This document shows positions 36,134 to 49,564 of a stretch of DNA of 64,000 bases, piece after piece (position 1 is the first letter of the stretch; every line of letters begins with the position of its first letter). The notes under the pieces are model-generated. The model saw nothing but the letters and a program-made list of their open reading frames with translations. It was not told where the DNA came from and searched no databases. The stretch spans positions 4,035,779-4,099,778 of the forward strand of contig NC_079913.1 of assembly GCF_024868665.1 (NCBI RefSeq), read 5' to 3'. Position numbers and translations under genes: made by a program. The stretch comes from Triplophysa rosa. Lineage: Eukaryota; Chordata; Actinopteri; Cypriniformes; Nemacheilidae.

Positions 36134-36850
36134 CATTAGGGAGAGATTGAGGAATTCACACATGTGTCAAATACAAGGCCCGCGGGCCAAATCCGGCCCG
36201 CCCCCTCGTTTTATGTGGCCCGCGAGAGCTTACAAATTATTGTATTGTTATTATACATTTTATGTCCACGACCTGAAAATGCAACTCAACTTTATTACCT
36301 ACGCGATGACGACATCTAGCCAGTAGGTGGCAGTGTCCGTATATATCGCAGAAATAAGACCCTCCAGTGCGATCAGGTTGTTTCTTGTTTCACACTGGAG
36401 GGGCTTATTTCGCGATAACAGCCGGCTGCTTGTACATTATCCCGCTTATTACGCGGGATACTTGCCACATGAGAAAAAAACTTGACATGAAATGTGAATT
36501 TGAAATATTTTATTAGCTCATTTTTACTGAATGCAGACCTAACAGGAAAAGCTGTTTACTTTCGGTTTTAAGGTAAGAAACAACGTTCAAATGTTACGAA
36601 CATTCAATTTGGTTTAATAATTTGTAAATATAATGTCATATATATTATTAAAATACATAATTATATTAAATTTGTCAAAAAAACCTGTCAAAATTATTTG
36701 TTGCGTCCGGGTTACCCTGTGTTATTAGTTTTGAGAGGTTATCTGGGAATAACGAACCTGCAAATGTCGCGACTGGCCAATCAGAATCAAGCATTCCAAC
36801 GAGCGGTGTAATAAGTGAGTGATATGATATAAATATTAATTAGACACATC

Positions 36851-37480
36851 GTGTCAAACAAAGAAAAATTGATGCAGAGTGGAGGCTATTTCAAGAGGGA
36901 TGGGAAAGCAAATACATGTTTGTGCTTAATGGAAACAAACCAGTGTGTCGTCTTTGCCAGGAGGCCATCCCTGTTAAAAAAAACAGCATATGCTGGTTTG
37001 GTATGTTTTGATGCTGGTTTGTGCTGGTTTAGTTGGTCTTTAGCTGGTCATGTGCAGTCCATAGCTGGTTTAAGATGGTCCAACCAGCATAAAAACATAC
37101 CTAACCCAGCATATACTGTTTTTCTCAACAGGGGTGGCTGTGCTCAAAGAATACAGTACAATTCACGTCGGCACTTCGAAACCAAACACAGAGCAAAGTA
37201 TGCTAACCTTAGCCACCTAGAAAAGCAACAAAAGGTACAAGACTTGAAAAAAACTTTCATTTTTTGGCAGAATTTGTTTGCAAATGCTTCTGCAAAAAGT
37301 GATGCAGCCGTGAAAGCCAGCTTTATTGTGACTGAAGAAATCGCCCGAGTTACCAAGTGTTTTTCAGAAGGTACATTTTTAAAGCAGTGTATGCTGAAGA
37401 TATGTGAGCAAGTGTGCCCTGACCAGAAAGGCCTTTAAAAATGTTAGCTTGTCAAGAAACACTATGCAGACCGACTATGT
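36851..37480 (+). pseudogene. hAT transposase relic with disrupted BED zinc finger
   Basis: KYMFVLNGNKPVCRLCQEAI (36913-36969) is the first half of a BED finger with its CxxC pair. After a 163-bp insertion the second half appears as RRHFETKHRAKY with the His pair, then QNLFANASAKSDAAVKASFI and FLKQCMLKICEQVCPDQ, the usual start of the hAT N-terminal region. The open stretch 36851-37438 is not the true frame upstream of the insertion. The RNase H-like catalytic and dimerisation domains are gone. Related to the ZBED/GTF2IRD2-type hAT family. Confidence 0.8.
36970..37132. mobile_element. MITE inserted inside the hAT BED finger
   Basis: Inverted ends CCTGTTAAAAAAAACAGCAT and CCTGTTGAGAAAAACAGTAT lead into repeated GCTGGTTT words and ATGTTTTGATGCTGG. 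It splits the CxxC and HxxxxH halves of the host transposase relic. No target duplication is clear. No coding sequence. Confidence 0.7.
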
Positions 37481-37749
37481 GTTCATACAGAAACATATCT
37501 TTTTTTTTTTAAATAAACTGTACAATAGTTGTACACTTGAATACACTTTATTTTACTGGTCTTTTACTGTCAAAACTAGGTATTAATTGAGTTATTACCA
37601 AAAGGAGTAATTAAATGCAGATGTAATTATGCAGTGTGATAAAAGAGTGGATACATTTATATAGTCTTACGGTTACAACCGGCCCTTTGAGAGCAACCAT
37701 AATACTGATGTGGCCCGGGATGAAATCGAGTTTGACACCCCTGCGAGAA

Positions 37750-40700
37750 GGTTGTTGGGCTGAATCTTTGAGATAAAGAGACTGTATGTATCATATGTTA
37801 GACGTGCACTCCTCATTGAAACGGTGTGCGTGCGTGCATGGGCTGTAAGTTGTGCATCATTAATGTTAAACCAAACCATAACATGTGTTCCAACCATGTT
37901 AATTTTGTCCTGTTGTGTTTTTTGTTGCCCTGAGGAAGCTGTAAAATCTGATTCGTCCATAACCGCATTTCACATAACTACATTAGGCATAAATGTAATA
38001 ATATAAATTTGTGCTTTGCTATTCAGTATAGACAGAAAAATCACTTTATTCTGAAAACGCTATAACCAATAAACAAATACAGGACGTCCCCAGCTTACGG
38101 GGACAAATTTGCTTTTAAAGTGTAGCTAAGTGAACCCACACACAATGTTAATGCAAACAGCATCCTTTGTGAAAACTATATTAAACCCGCAGTGGTGTGT
38201 TTGTTGTGTGTTGACATTTGCCGCAGCCCTCGGGAGAGCACGTGCCGTGTGCATTCCATTAGTTTACATGCGTCTAATGCTTGGTAAATCCCCATCCAAA
38301 CCTCCAGATGTAGTAATGCAGCGTTTATCTTCAAACCGTGCTGTGCGTCTCAATTATACGAGAGCTCTCAGTTTAGCTTCAGTTCTGTTCAACGAGTGCT
38401 TGATCATTTCTTTGTAAAACTATTCTTACAAAAATTCACATTGGATTCAATAAGTCAGCTTATGCACGAGTGGTTTTACAAACCATTTACACAAATTACT
38501 TTTGCTCCTGTTTAATGAATGAGGCCCAGTGAGACTGAGAGCGAGAGAGAGAGGGGCAACACAAAACCGCATGAAAAAATAAATAGGCATTTTTCACGTC
38601 TTTGTGTAGCAACAAAATTACATTGATCAGTCCAGTTCTTGACTGTGTTTCTGTCTAAAGATTCGGTCAGAAAGACTCACCGATCTGTCCTGATCTCATG
38701 AGTTATTGATTCGAATCCATCTACTCAATCAAATCAGTTTGTCTTTCTTCTAGACTACTAAAAGAGTCACAAATGGATTTATTATGGAAGCAGAATTGTA
38801 CGGTATCTTGTGATTCCCGTGTCTTTCTCACACACAGCTGCACATAAGCGAAGCGCTTTAACTCCACGGCCCCTTTTATCACTCAATTAAAAGTGCCCTC
38901 GTTGACTTTCTCCTTGCTGAGAGGCTCTCATGTGCAGATGAGAGAGTCGACGGCGGGACTGAAATAATTGAAATGCAATCCTCTCATCTTTAACTACACT
39001 TCATGTCACAGAATCGTCACTTCAGAGGTCATTTAATTTTTCCCTCATGACCGCGTGTTGAGTTGAGTTTGTTGAACAATTGAGTTGTTCATGACCTTTT
39101 ACACTTAACAATGTCTGTTCTGTATGTAAACCACCTTTAGGTGTTAGCGTTACTCTCCTTCACAAGATCAAAAAAAAACGCAACACGTCCCCATTCGAGG
39201 CAAACATGAAAACACGGTCTGGTGGTTTGCTGGGAAAGCTGTTCTCCCGAGCGTTGTGTGGTGCAGGAACATTTGTGGGTTAATGAGGTGACTTTGGGAT
39301 TAGCATTTTTCATGTCACAACAGTACCACAGATGCTAGCGCAGGGCATTGCCATAGCAACATCTGTTCCATACCGGCCCGCTCCAGGGCAGGTGTGTTGT
39401 AATGGTCACCGGAGCCGTGACACCGGGAGACCCTGAAGGGAGTGACCCTTTAATAAATTGCTTCTGCTGCTCTCACACGCCATGGCCTGGTTGTGTGGTG
39501 ACTCATAAAAATGAAAAATAATTGTGGAATAATCTCTTGACTCCCGCTGAACTTTAAACGGACCAGAACTACATACTACTGATGACACACTTTTATGACA
39601 TACCTCAGTGCTCAGAGCAAAAATCAATAGTTTCATCACGTCTGGTTTTAATGTTCACATAAATGAGATTTGAGAATTATAACGTTTAGTCGGATAGGCA
39701 TTTTTTTGTTGTGTAACATTTGTGTAATCACCAGATTGAAGATGCTTACGTCGTTTCAAAGCAAACATTGTTCTGATCAACACTCGACTCGGGTCGACAT
39801 GAGGGTGAGTAAGAAAGTAGTTTTCATTTTAGCCAAACAGTTTCTTTTCAGAGTACAGAGATAATGCTATTGGTTAAATTCATCTTAAATTTTGTTTTCA
39901 CTTTTATGGTGTTGAATTATTTCAGATGTTTTCATTTGTGTAATATTACCAAAATATCAATAGTCAAAATGATTAGTATCACATTAATGTCAATATCAGT
40001 ATATCACAACATCCTGCTTCAGAGCTTCAGAAGTTTTACGAGTTACTTTCATAATTTACATTTAGTCATTTAGCAGATGCTTTCATCTTAATCTTTGTCC
40101 TTAATTCATAATGCAGCGTAGTCATATTTAAAAAGAGCAAAGAAGATTACATTTCTCATAAAGAAAATTCAATTTCTCATGATTTGAGACTTTTGAAAGG
40201 TTGTTAGCAGTAGTGATTGTGTCACTGTTGTGAGCCAATCCTGTGGTTACCAGTGATGTGTGTGTGTGAAGATGAGAGCGAGAGACAGACGGGGCAGGCT
40301 CGGGGTCTGGGGATTTTGCTCTGCGAGACGTAATTAAATCAACAATGAAAGATTTGCAGGGAGCAGCCCTTTAAAATGTAATTTTCTTCTGCAAGACGTT
40401 CGGCGGCAGCGGGGAAGATCCTCTGATAGACGCGAGACAGAAATCAGGATTAAACTGAGGTTAGCATCAGGAAACTATCCTCGCTTTTAACCACAAACAA
40501 ATCGCTTGTGCAAAGTGCGTTTCACAAACAACTGGGTTCAGTTACACATGTGTCTGTATAGAGCGCTCTTAAATAATCTGCATGTCATTTTTAGTTTTAG
40601 TTCAATTCAGTCATGTACTCTATTGTAATTTATTGATTGTTAACTGATCTGAATGTTCTTTATGAAAAAAGCTAAAACATTTAACAACATAATTGTTCCA

Positions 40701-41290
40701 AAATCCTTGTGTGTACCCCAATGCCATAATGCATTGCGAAAAGCTTAGTCTCATATGAGTCATTCAGTACCACGTTATGAGCGTTTGCCTGAAATTAAAA
40801 GGCGAAGCACAATCCCGTCGACCAGCGGCAGGAAGATTTGACAGATTAAAGCTGCTTTCTGTCATCTCGGATCGTGCTGAATTATTCTCAGACTTTATTC
40901 TATCAGAGGCCTCGGTCGCCGCCGGAGACTGCTGGGAAATGCTGATGCTGTTTTGCATTTTGAGAAAAGCAAATCCACCGGATGTCATTTGATTCTGTGC
41001 TGGTACTTACCCCCGCGAGACACACGTGGACTCAACTACACCACAACAATATCACATCAGTATGCAGAGAGCATGCGGTGACCAGTGAACAAACCCGTGT
41101 TGCGTGTCCGTTGCGGGATTAATCCGGCATGCAGCCCGTTTATCTGCCACGGGCGGAGGACGCCTGTCTGCGTCTGTCTGATAACTCACACTATTGTCCA
41201 GCCTCACACAGTGTGATCTGACCTGAGGACAGTAGACGACCGCTCAAAAGCGTACTGTTAATATATGCAGGAGGCCATATTTCAGTGTTG
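37750..41290. other. Presumed intron, no gene seen
   Basis: Mostly unique sequence. Repeat-free, complex stretches at 38850-39000 and 40270-40460 could be regulatory. No protein frame is credible. Confidence 0.45.
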
Positions 41291-41291
41291 T

Positions 41292-41292
<1 letters not shown>

Positions 41293-41363
<71 letters not shown>

Positions 41364-41395
41364 GTGCGTGTGTGCGTGTGTGTGTGTGTGTGTGT
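41293..41395. repeat. GT microsatellite, about 100 bp
   Basis: A long GT tract with three regularly spaced CG substitutions near 41359, 41367 and 41375. Confidence 0.96.
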
Positions 41396-41399
41396 ATTA

Positions 41400-44300
41400 C
41401 AGATATACTTTAGAAAAACTGAAATTCTCATCTCAGTGTAGCAACTAGACAGCAAATTCTCTGAATGAAACTTTCTGTCTGGTTCAGCACTTTTATACAG
41501 AACGCTGATGGAGCCGGGCACAAACATGAACAGTCTGTATGAGTTGGGCAGGTGGAGGTTTGTAAGCGACGTGAAAATGTCTGAAAGGCTCGGTATTCAT
41601 CAAAATATTCATCAGAAGTGTCTGCAAACAAATGATGCTGAAACTCTCACTACAACCTTTTCCCTCAAAGACTTTGAATGACAGCGACTGGTGTTAAGAT
41701 CAGTTATAACTCATCTCATTAATTACATTTTTGCGTTTTTGAAAAGTATATCTTGTTTCAGCATTTAATTCCCAACAACCTATTTGTCAGATGTTTGGCT
41801 TGAAAAGTGTGTTTGTACTTTATCAAAGTGGCATTCATTTCAAAGATATTTTGTTATCTAATGGTGTGACATTCAGACACTTTTAAGTGTGACCTAAAGT
41901 GTCCAAATGCTTTTGGAGCTTCTGGAGGATTTTTTCCCTTCTCTGAGTTTTTATTTGTGCACTCTCTTCACATTCTGGCAGGATAATAGTGGCCACAAAT
42001 CATCCCGTAGGCTTCACTGGGCAGGAAATTGATGTTCTTTCATTTCAAAACAATGGAGAGCCTTATGAGAGGCCTGATGATGTCATAACTCCAACGGGTG
42101 ACAGGTTTGGGGGATGCTGGGACAGCTCAATCAATCCCAGCATGCACTGAGGCTGCCGTTGGAATGCAGGGACGACATTCTCAATCAAACACCGGCGTCA
42201 AATCGTTGTCTTACACACACGCGGTTTAAGATGGTTTTATGAAAGTGCTGCAGGTTGTAAAACTGAGGTGTGTTAAAAATCTGTGAAGTTATCGAAGTGT
42301 GCGTGTGTGTCTTTTTAAAAAGTTATATAGTAGCTGACATGGCACTCATTTTAAATATTAGTTGACCCACTATCTTTAACACACAGTCTTGGTCTCATTC
42401 ATTGAAGAACAAATTGTCATCATAATCTCTTATTAAAACATGATAAATAGCTTTCTTTTTGGCCGACCTCACCTATCAATACCGATATTGAATCATGTTA
42501 AACAATAACCCAATAGCCGCTGTATGATTGTATGTGCAGTATCTCAGGGTTTAGTCAGTCAGCCCTGCGTTTCTGTCCCTCATTGAACCCGTTTCACTCT
42601 GAAGTGATTACTAAAACAGGTCGCAGAAAGCATTTTCATGTTAATTTTCATTATGTGTGCTCGTGTAAAACAGTTTAGAGTTGAAATGTTCAGCAGGTTT
42701 TTGCAGCGATGAAAGCGTCTCTGCGGGACAGATGTTCTGGGTTAATTACAGCACATATAAAGCTCTTTAAAATCAGCAACAAGCGCTCCGTGCCGAGCGA
42801 GTCGTGATTGGAGGTTGTTGGCCCGGCTGAGGTGTCGTATACCTGCTCCGTCTCGCTCTCCGGGGAAAAATCACGCCGCTAACATGCCGGGAAACACTTC
42901 AAAGCCACTGGACACGTGTGACCGATGGGTCTTTCCTGCCTGTCAGAGATGAGAGAGAGAGAGAAGCAGCAGGAGTCTCTCTCTCTCTGTGCTGTCAGGT
43001 TTATGGTTATGGTTGGCTGATCGTTGAGTGATGTTGGAGCGTGAACAGAACGGAAGGGAATCCACCAGCACACACACACCGTCACCACTCCAGCGCTGAT
43101 GCCAAGCCTCAGATACGCAACTGCACGAGATCATCATCATCACGGCTCAGATGAAAGAGAGATGTACTTACTGTACCGCATTTGCCCAAATGAACAGCAG
43201 AACGCACCGTATCCCACAATGCAATGCGTTTAAAATGGACTTCAACCCCAGGATATCAAACATCTAGTCCTTCATTATTTGCTCTGCCAAAAATTTAAAC
43301 GGTTTGACACAAAATGAGATTGAAAATGCAACAGTTTAAATATTTGCATAATAATTAGATGAGCGAATGAGGTCATGTTTCAGGATTTATCTGCGATGAG
43401 AATGCAGTGTGCAGCATGTACTGCGTGTGTTCTCTCTGACTGCGGACGGATCACGACCGCTCGCTCTGTCGCATGCCTGTGCGCACGCATGCAGGGCTGT
43501 GTTCCAATGCATGTTTGCTCTGAGCAACGAAAATAAACAGAGAAGAGGGAATGACTTGTGTGGAATTGATACTCCAAATGAAATGTTATGACAGCTCTCC
43601 TCTGAACTGAATCCCTGAAATGTCTGAACATGTACGATTACATTTGTAAATGATGGATTGTGCTATTGAATGTGTGCAGAAGACGACGTGGAGTACTGCT
43701 GAGAGGAACAAGAAAGGCTTGGCCTCAACAAATGAGACGTAAGTGCTTTAAAGTATGTTTGCAGTTTCACACGCGTGTAATGATTTTTAGTCAACATGTG
43801 ACCTTGTTGTGACGCAATGATGAGAGATGTTCTGTTACTAAGCAATGACGTGATTTTAGTGGCATCACCACTGAAATGATTCAGATGATGTCATCCAAAT
43901 CTGACATTGTACATTTTGACACGTTGATAATGAGCCTTGAGTACAGATTCAGCAGCATCACCTGCTATAACAGGTGCCGTTCTCCCACAATCTCAGGACG
44001 GGACGCGGTGCTTTCAGGCCCAGGGCGATGTACCGCTTTCTGGAGATGTGATTGTTAGGAGCGCGTCTGAATGTGACAGCGCTGAAGCTCTCAGGAATAA
44101 CCTCTCCATACCTGATATCTTAACTGAAGCGCTAATGTGAACGGGCGGATCGCGCTGTGGGGGAAAAGCTGGGCCGGGGCAGTTGTCGAGTAAACAGTGA
44201 CAAAACGTGTACTTTTGGTTGAACTATCGCTTTAACATCTCAAACTATAATGTCAGGAAAACTACACATTAGCATTTTTGAAGTGTTTTAGATGTTTCCA

Positions 44301-44900
44301 GCTGTCTGTTTGTGATGTAAATTTCCAGGCTTTTCATTTGAATGCGGTTTCTGTGGCTGGAGGCTTTCATTTTCCTTTCAGAGCAACATTAATGGTGTAA
44401 TTACAAGCTCACAGTACGCTCAAATAAACTGAGGACTTGTGCACGTATACGGCGCAATCCTTTTAAAATAAAAAATGTTGCAATAAACAGACATAATCCA
44501 GCGAGCGCAAACATTCACCAACAGCGTGAAGCTCTGAACCCAGCAGCGAGAGGAGATCTTCAAATAAACAAACATTTAGTAAAAGTACAAAGTAATACGA
44601 CAAGATGAATGATTATCAAGTAATCTTTCATTAGTACATCTGCTCGTCTATAAGAGAAAAACGCTTCAAAAACAGAACTGTCGAAGGCAATCAAAACTGC
44701 TCAGCCCGAATGTTTCATCAGATGAAAACACACATACACACCTGATAACATCAGAGCTTCTCAAAGTCCTTCGCTCAGCCGAGCATCTCTGTGATCTACA
44801 ACACAGCACTGAGTTCTCAAAGTCAGAAGAGTTCCGGAGAAATTCAAGGCAATAAGAATCAGCCTCCTGGGGGCATGTACAGATCCTCCACACTTACATT
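41400..44900. other. Presumed intron, no gene seen
   Basis: Unique non-coding sequence. A complex stretch with retained CpG at 42700-42880 looks enhancer-like. An exon-like segment with a poor acceptor lies at 43680-43738 (donor GAC|GTAAGTGC). Confidence 0.45.
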
Positions 44901-44904
44901 AGTT

Positions 44905-45162
44905 CATGCAAAAAATAACAAAAATCTGTCATCATTTATTCACTCTCGTGTGGTTGTAAACCTGTACGTGACTCTTTCTTCAGTTAAAACACAACAGAAG
45001 ATATTTTGAGAAATGTCTCGGTGATTTTGTGTTCATACAATGGAAGTCAATGGGGTTCAGGGTTGTTTGAAGATCTTCTTTTGTGTTCTGAAGAAGAAAG
45101 TCATACTGGTTTGACATGACACGGGGTGAATTACTGATGAAAGAATTCTCATTTTCGGGATC
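44905..45162. repeat. Fold-back MITE copy 2
   Basis: Shares GAAGATATTTTGAGAAATGT, CAATGGAAGTCAATGGGG and TTCTTTTGTGTTCTGAAG with the copy at 2633-2872, in the same orientation. Its outer arms are visible as CTGTCATCATTTATTCACTC and, inverted, near 45135-45160. Confidence 0.75.
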
Positions 45163-45654
45163 TCGTCAAGTGTTGCATACAGATTCCTGAAAATATGGTG
45201 GTCTTTTTTATTTTGTCCTTTACCAAAACAAAATACAGGCATGGTCAATTTTTAGCCTGTATGATAGAAAAGCGCAAACGAGATCTCGTTCAAGCCCCTT
45301 TAATCTGACATCTGTCTCCTTTAGAGTGTCAGAAGACATCTTAACATCTCAAATGTCTGCAGTCAAAGTCAACTATTTTAATATGAAATGAAGTACCACT
45401 CACCACATCCAAATCCAATCATCCGAGCTATGCACATCCAGTTTATGCCTCTATAGTCCTACTCAAACCACTGTCTTAATGTCTTTTTTATTTCACTACA
45501 GTGTAAAGAGGAGATGCAGAGACTTCCCGAGGTATGAGAGAGAAACAGCTAAACAATAATATGATCCTCTGGGCCATACGTACAGGTTTAATGTCATTTG
45601 ATACTCTATATGTTTGTTAAATTGTCCATGGAGCTAATTCTAGTTCTCTTGCAG

Positions 45655-45730
45655 GTCTTGTTGTCTTTTGAACATCGCCGGCCGCATGCTTCAGAGAATC
45701 ACCGCGAGACTAAACATGATCATCTCCAGG
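45655..45730 (+). other. Exon-like segment (plus strand)
   Basis: Acceptor-like TAGTTCTCTTGCAG and donor CCAGG|GTGAGTC bound 76 bases rich in CpG compared with its surroundings. One frame reads NIAGRMLQRITARLNMIIS, open but unrecognised. Confidence 0.28.
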
Positions 45731-46586
45731 GTGAGTCTCCGCTGTTGCTCCATATTTCAGCCATGTTTGGTAGTAAGGAAAGAATATTGCTTCAAAGTGC
45801 GACTTCATTTCCTTTATCGTTTCATCCATAAGTTACAGTCCGGGGTCATGGTATTTGTACAACAAGCATGCAATCAAAGTTGACGGTAAGGGAATGGAAT
45901 ATGGCTCCTGTGGGCGTGTGAGGCCTCAGGGTTCGATTCGCAGTTGTGTTTTTCAGACGGGTTAGTGGGGTGACCGGGACAACACGCCGCCCCTGGCGTC
46001 TCCCCAAGCAATTCAGCGGAGCAGTTTTTTCTGTGATGTTCTGATAACTGGGGATCAAATGACATCAGACCAGCTACTACAGAGAGAATTATCGCATAAC
46101 AGTGCGTCACAATGTGTAATCTTGACGTCCAGACTTCACATTACACACACAGACGTCCTCCTCCATCATTCGGAAAGATTTCTACATCATCTGAAGAAAA
46201 CATGCGGCAAAGCGTGAGCACAGCTATACTAAACTATAAAGAGTCGAATGTAGGTCGGACGTATGACTATGTCACGTGCCATGTCCCCTTGAGATATAAT
46301 CAATAAAATATTTCCTGTCAATGAACACATTTGATGTGTTCTGTACTCAAACATCTCCGAGCTTCTCTCTTGGAGTTCCTCGAGAGAAAACGTCATGAAA
46401 TGACCCGAGGGTGAGCTAAAGATGACCAACTTTCACTTTTCAGTGAACTTTCACTTGAAAGTGAATTTGTTTGAACAGTGTCCACACACAGAGGCGAGGT
46501 CAAACATTCATCCTGAATGGATATTTTTATCGAACGCTGTTTCATCTGGTCATTATTATCATCATTACACAGGTGAAATCCTGAAG

Positions 46587-46589
<3 letters not shown>

Positions 46590-46632
<43 letters not shown>
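46590..46632. repeat. GA microsatellite
   Basis: A pure GA run of 43 bases followed by a degenerate pyrimidine-rich CTCTCTCT stretch. Confidence 0.95.
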
Positions 46633-46636
<4 letters not shown>

Positions 46637-47146
46637 TCTTTCTGCCTCACTCTCTCTATCTCTCAGTAATGAGGCGGTGGAGGAAATGAGCGAGTGAATG
46701 TGTGGAGGTGTAATAGATGGAGAGAGAAAGAGAAGAGATGAATTGCTAGCAGATAGATAATTGGATAGAGGCTCTCAGGAGAAGCACATCAGATCTGTTG
46801 TGTAATTAGAACGGAGGAGTGTGTGAGGAATGTAAATGTTTCTGGGTTTGGGGTCTCATGAGGCTCTCCTGTCCTGTAGAAGCATCTGACCGCCTCACCT
46901 CAGCACGGTGACAGCTGGTGCTTTGCTGTCTGTGTGTGTTTCTTGGTACACTATCACACATTAGAGCTGTATTGTGCGAATACGTGAACGCTTCCAGCTT
47001 GACATTGCATGTATTTGCATCATCAAATGTGTCTGAATGCAAAATCACATTCAATAAATGTGTCTTAAGTGCGTTTTATTCTCATTCCCTAACCAGTGTA
47101 AAGAGAATCTTACTGTGTGCGTTTAATACATTACATTTTGATGACC

Positions 47147-47370
47147 CTTAAAGGAATAATTATTTCGTCTTTAACTCATCTTCTTTCTTCTTCAGTACAC
47201 AAAATAAGATTTTTTGAAGAATGTTGATAATCAAACAACACCGAACCCCATTGACGTCCATTGTATGAACTCAAAACCACTGAGACATTTCTCAAAATAT
47301 CTTCTGTTGTGTTCCACTGAGGAAAGAGTCACATACAGATTTACAACCACATGAGAGTGAATTAAAGAAC
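47147..47370. repeat. Fold-back MITE copy 3, inverted
   Basis: Contains CCCCATTGACGTCCATTG and CATTTCTCAAAATATCTTCT, the reverse complement of blocks in the copies at 2633 and 44905. An AAAGGAATAATTATTTCGTC left edge remains. Confidence 0.72.
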
Positions 47371-47710
47371 CATAACATTGCGTTAGCAGTGCAAACTGAT
47401 GAAATGTCAGTACAGTACAGTAGCTGGACTGCACATTAAGTCACTTTGGATAAAATCGTCTGCAAAATCTGTAAATGTGACGCTTGGAGAACATGTATGT
47501 GCTCATGTACGGCTCATGTAACACTTCTTGACCCTCAAGTTCTCATTTTTGCGCTTCAATTTCCTCTCTGTCTTTGGGACAGTCTGTCCTAATGCTTCAG
47601 GTCTAAAGATATCTGAATCTAATTTAGTTGAGAAGACGGACAGTACGGCAGAACTGTACAACATGCACTGAAAAAGGCAGAATAATCCACCCATAAGCAA
47701 AAAGAGAGAA

Positions 47711-47712
<2 letters not shown>

Positions 47713-47784
<72 letters not shown>
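47713..47784. repeat. GT microsatellite
   Basis: A 72-base GT run with a single CG interruption. Confidence 0.95.
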
Positions 47785-47786
<2 letters not shown>

Positions 47787-48639
47787 TGATTGGTATAAAC
47801 ACACAGAGGAAAGCGGGTTGATGACCTTGCGTTGGGCCGCGTCCAGCTCCGTTAGATCACTTTATGCACTTTAAATGAAGAATAAATGCCGTCCATGAAT
47901 ACTGATGCCCGCTGGACTATCTGACAATACACACTTGATCCAGTCCTAAACCAGTCTTGATCCTCTTCTGAACCAGTCTTAAGCCTGTATCAAACAACTC
48001 TTATTGCTTATTAAATCAGTTTGGCCTAGGAGCCGTTGAGCAGTAATTGTTAAAAGTCTTCTGAAGGTCCACACTTTATATTCATGCAAAAATGAATCAT
48101 CAGATTTTCACATGTTTTAAAAACTTTACAAGTTTGCTTACAACAGTCACATTTCAGCACAGACACATTTAGATTTGATTCATGGAGAGACAGCGGTGAG
48201 GAATAATGTATCAGACCTGTACACAGACTCTCTTTATTCTCTATATTGTAATAACGATCTGTGAGTTCAGATTTGATTATAGTTTAGAGGAATTAAATTG
48301 TAATACTGGCTGGCTGGATGGTTTTGTCAAAATAAAGTAGAGACGAGAGACGGGATGAATTTACACTGAAGGATAATTGCCACGTTTTTACTTGATGTTT
48401 TCTCCGATAACTGATAGAGATCAGATCTTGTTGCACACGTGTATACAGCAGAAACACACGTGAGATCCGATCTGATTTAGGCCTTTTTTCATTTTTACTC
48501 GGAGTCTATTCCACATCTGATATCTGGTTATCTGACCTACATCTAATTTAGAGTCATGTTGAAGCGCGTGTTAAATACACACTTCCAATGTGTTAGGGTA
48601 CAGTGTTTCTGTCTACCCGTAAGAAATACAAAAATAATC

Positions 48640-48850
48640 CACAAGAAAGAAAAATCACAGATGAGATCAGTGACATTAAATGTTGCTGAAGTCTCATCTG
48701 CGTCTCAGATATTTCTCCTGAGAAAAAGAGTCAGAAATGTGTCAAACTGAGCTCAGATTTGTCAAGTCTGCAATCCAAATTCAATATTATTGAAGATCTC
48801 AATATGAACTCAAACATTTCTCATCAAATTTACTCAAATCCAGATTATTT
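48640..48850 (-). repeat. Dispersed repeat, unnamed family, copy A
   Basis: Read inverted, this segment matches 56660-56930: shared words include GAAAAATCACAGATGAGATC, TGTCAAACTGAGCTCAGATT, CAATATTATTGAAGATCT and CTCAAACATTTCTCATCAAA. It is about 60 bp shorter than the other copy in its middle. I recognise no coding potential or promoter boxes. Two candidate exon-like signals lie just to the right. Confidence 0.7.
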
Positions 48851-49564
48851 ATACATTCTACATTCACTTTGCCATGTACTTCAACATTTACCATTTTTAT
48901 TTCTTTCTGTTTGCAGGAGAAACTTCTGAGACCACGTTGATACGTCCACGAAGCCCAACTGAGAACTCCATCAAATCTCCTGAGCTATAAAAGAGCAACA
49001 TGTGAGCAATGATATTCTCCACTGGGAAATTAGCTTTTTTAGTTCACAAACAGCATCATCCACAACTCCGTCTATCATAAATGAAAAATGTCTGTGTATT
49101 TGGCCTTAAAGTGTAAATGCAGTCAGAGAGATGGAGTGGTGCGGAGCGGGTGTCTGTCCGGGGGTGTCCTGCTGTTTTACTGATGCTCTGAACACCCTTT
49201 AGGCCCTCACACACACACAGTTTCCTCTCTTCTGTCAGTTGTGCTCGTGTCTGACAGCGTTTGTGCCTCTAGAGTTCTGCACAGAGAATATCAGATGTGA
49301 AATGTAGAAAAATGCCTCAAACATGCCACGTCTCACACCCAGAGAGATGAAGATCAGCCGAGTGTGTCAACAGACTGACACACACACACACGGCCACAGC
49401 GTGTGCCATTTAAGACAGACGCCTGTGGGGGAAAGAAAGAAGTGTGCGTGTCACTGCTCTTAATGTCATGAAGTTCATGAGAGTGTGTGTCTGTGTGTTT
49501 TACTTGTGTTGGTAGTCGCAGCTCTCGGGGAAATAACTGTGTGTAATTTCCCTTTTTCCTATAG

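Larger units (their letters stand above)
36159..37743 (+). mobile_element. hAT element with ZBED-type transposase relic
   Basis: The right end is the inverted form of CAGGGGTGTCAAACTCGATT and the left begins CACATGTGTCAAATACAAGG; both lead into GGCCCGCGGGCC- or CCGGGCCACATC-like subterminal sequence typical of this vertebrate hAT group. The flanking octamers (GGAATTCA and CGAGAAGG) no longer match. It encloses a broken transposase and a nested MITE. A 71-bp TC repeat (36061-36131) lies just to its left. Confidence 0.82.

Noticed and set aside
38683..38765. Minus-strand exon-like segment (TCTTTTAG acceptor, ATCG/GTGAGTC donor)
   Set aside because: Could be a chrm2 leader exon, but the pyrimidine tract is weak and nothing else supports it; kept only as a reminder that such pairs arise by chance.
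45900..46060. B-box-like GGTTCGATTCG suggesting a tRNA or SINE
   Set aside because: No matching A box at the right spacing and no cloverleaf; a single box is not enough.
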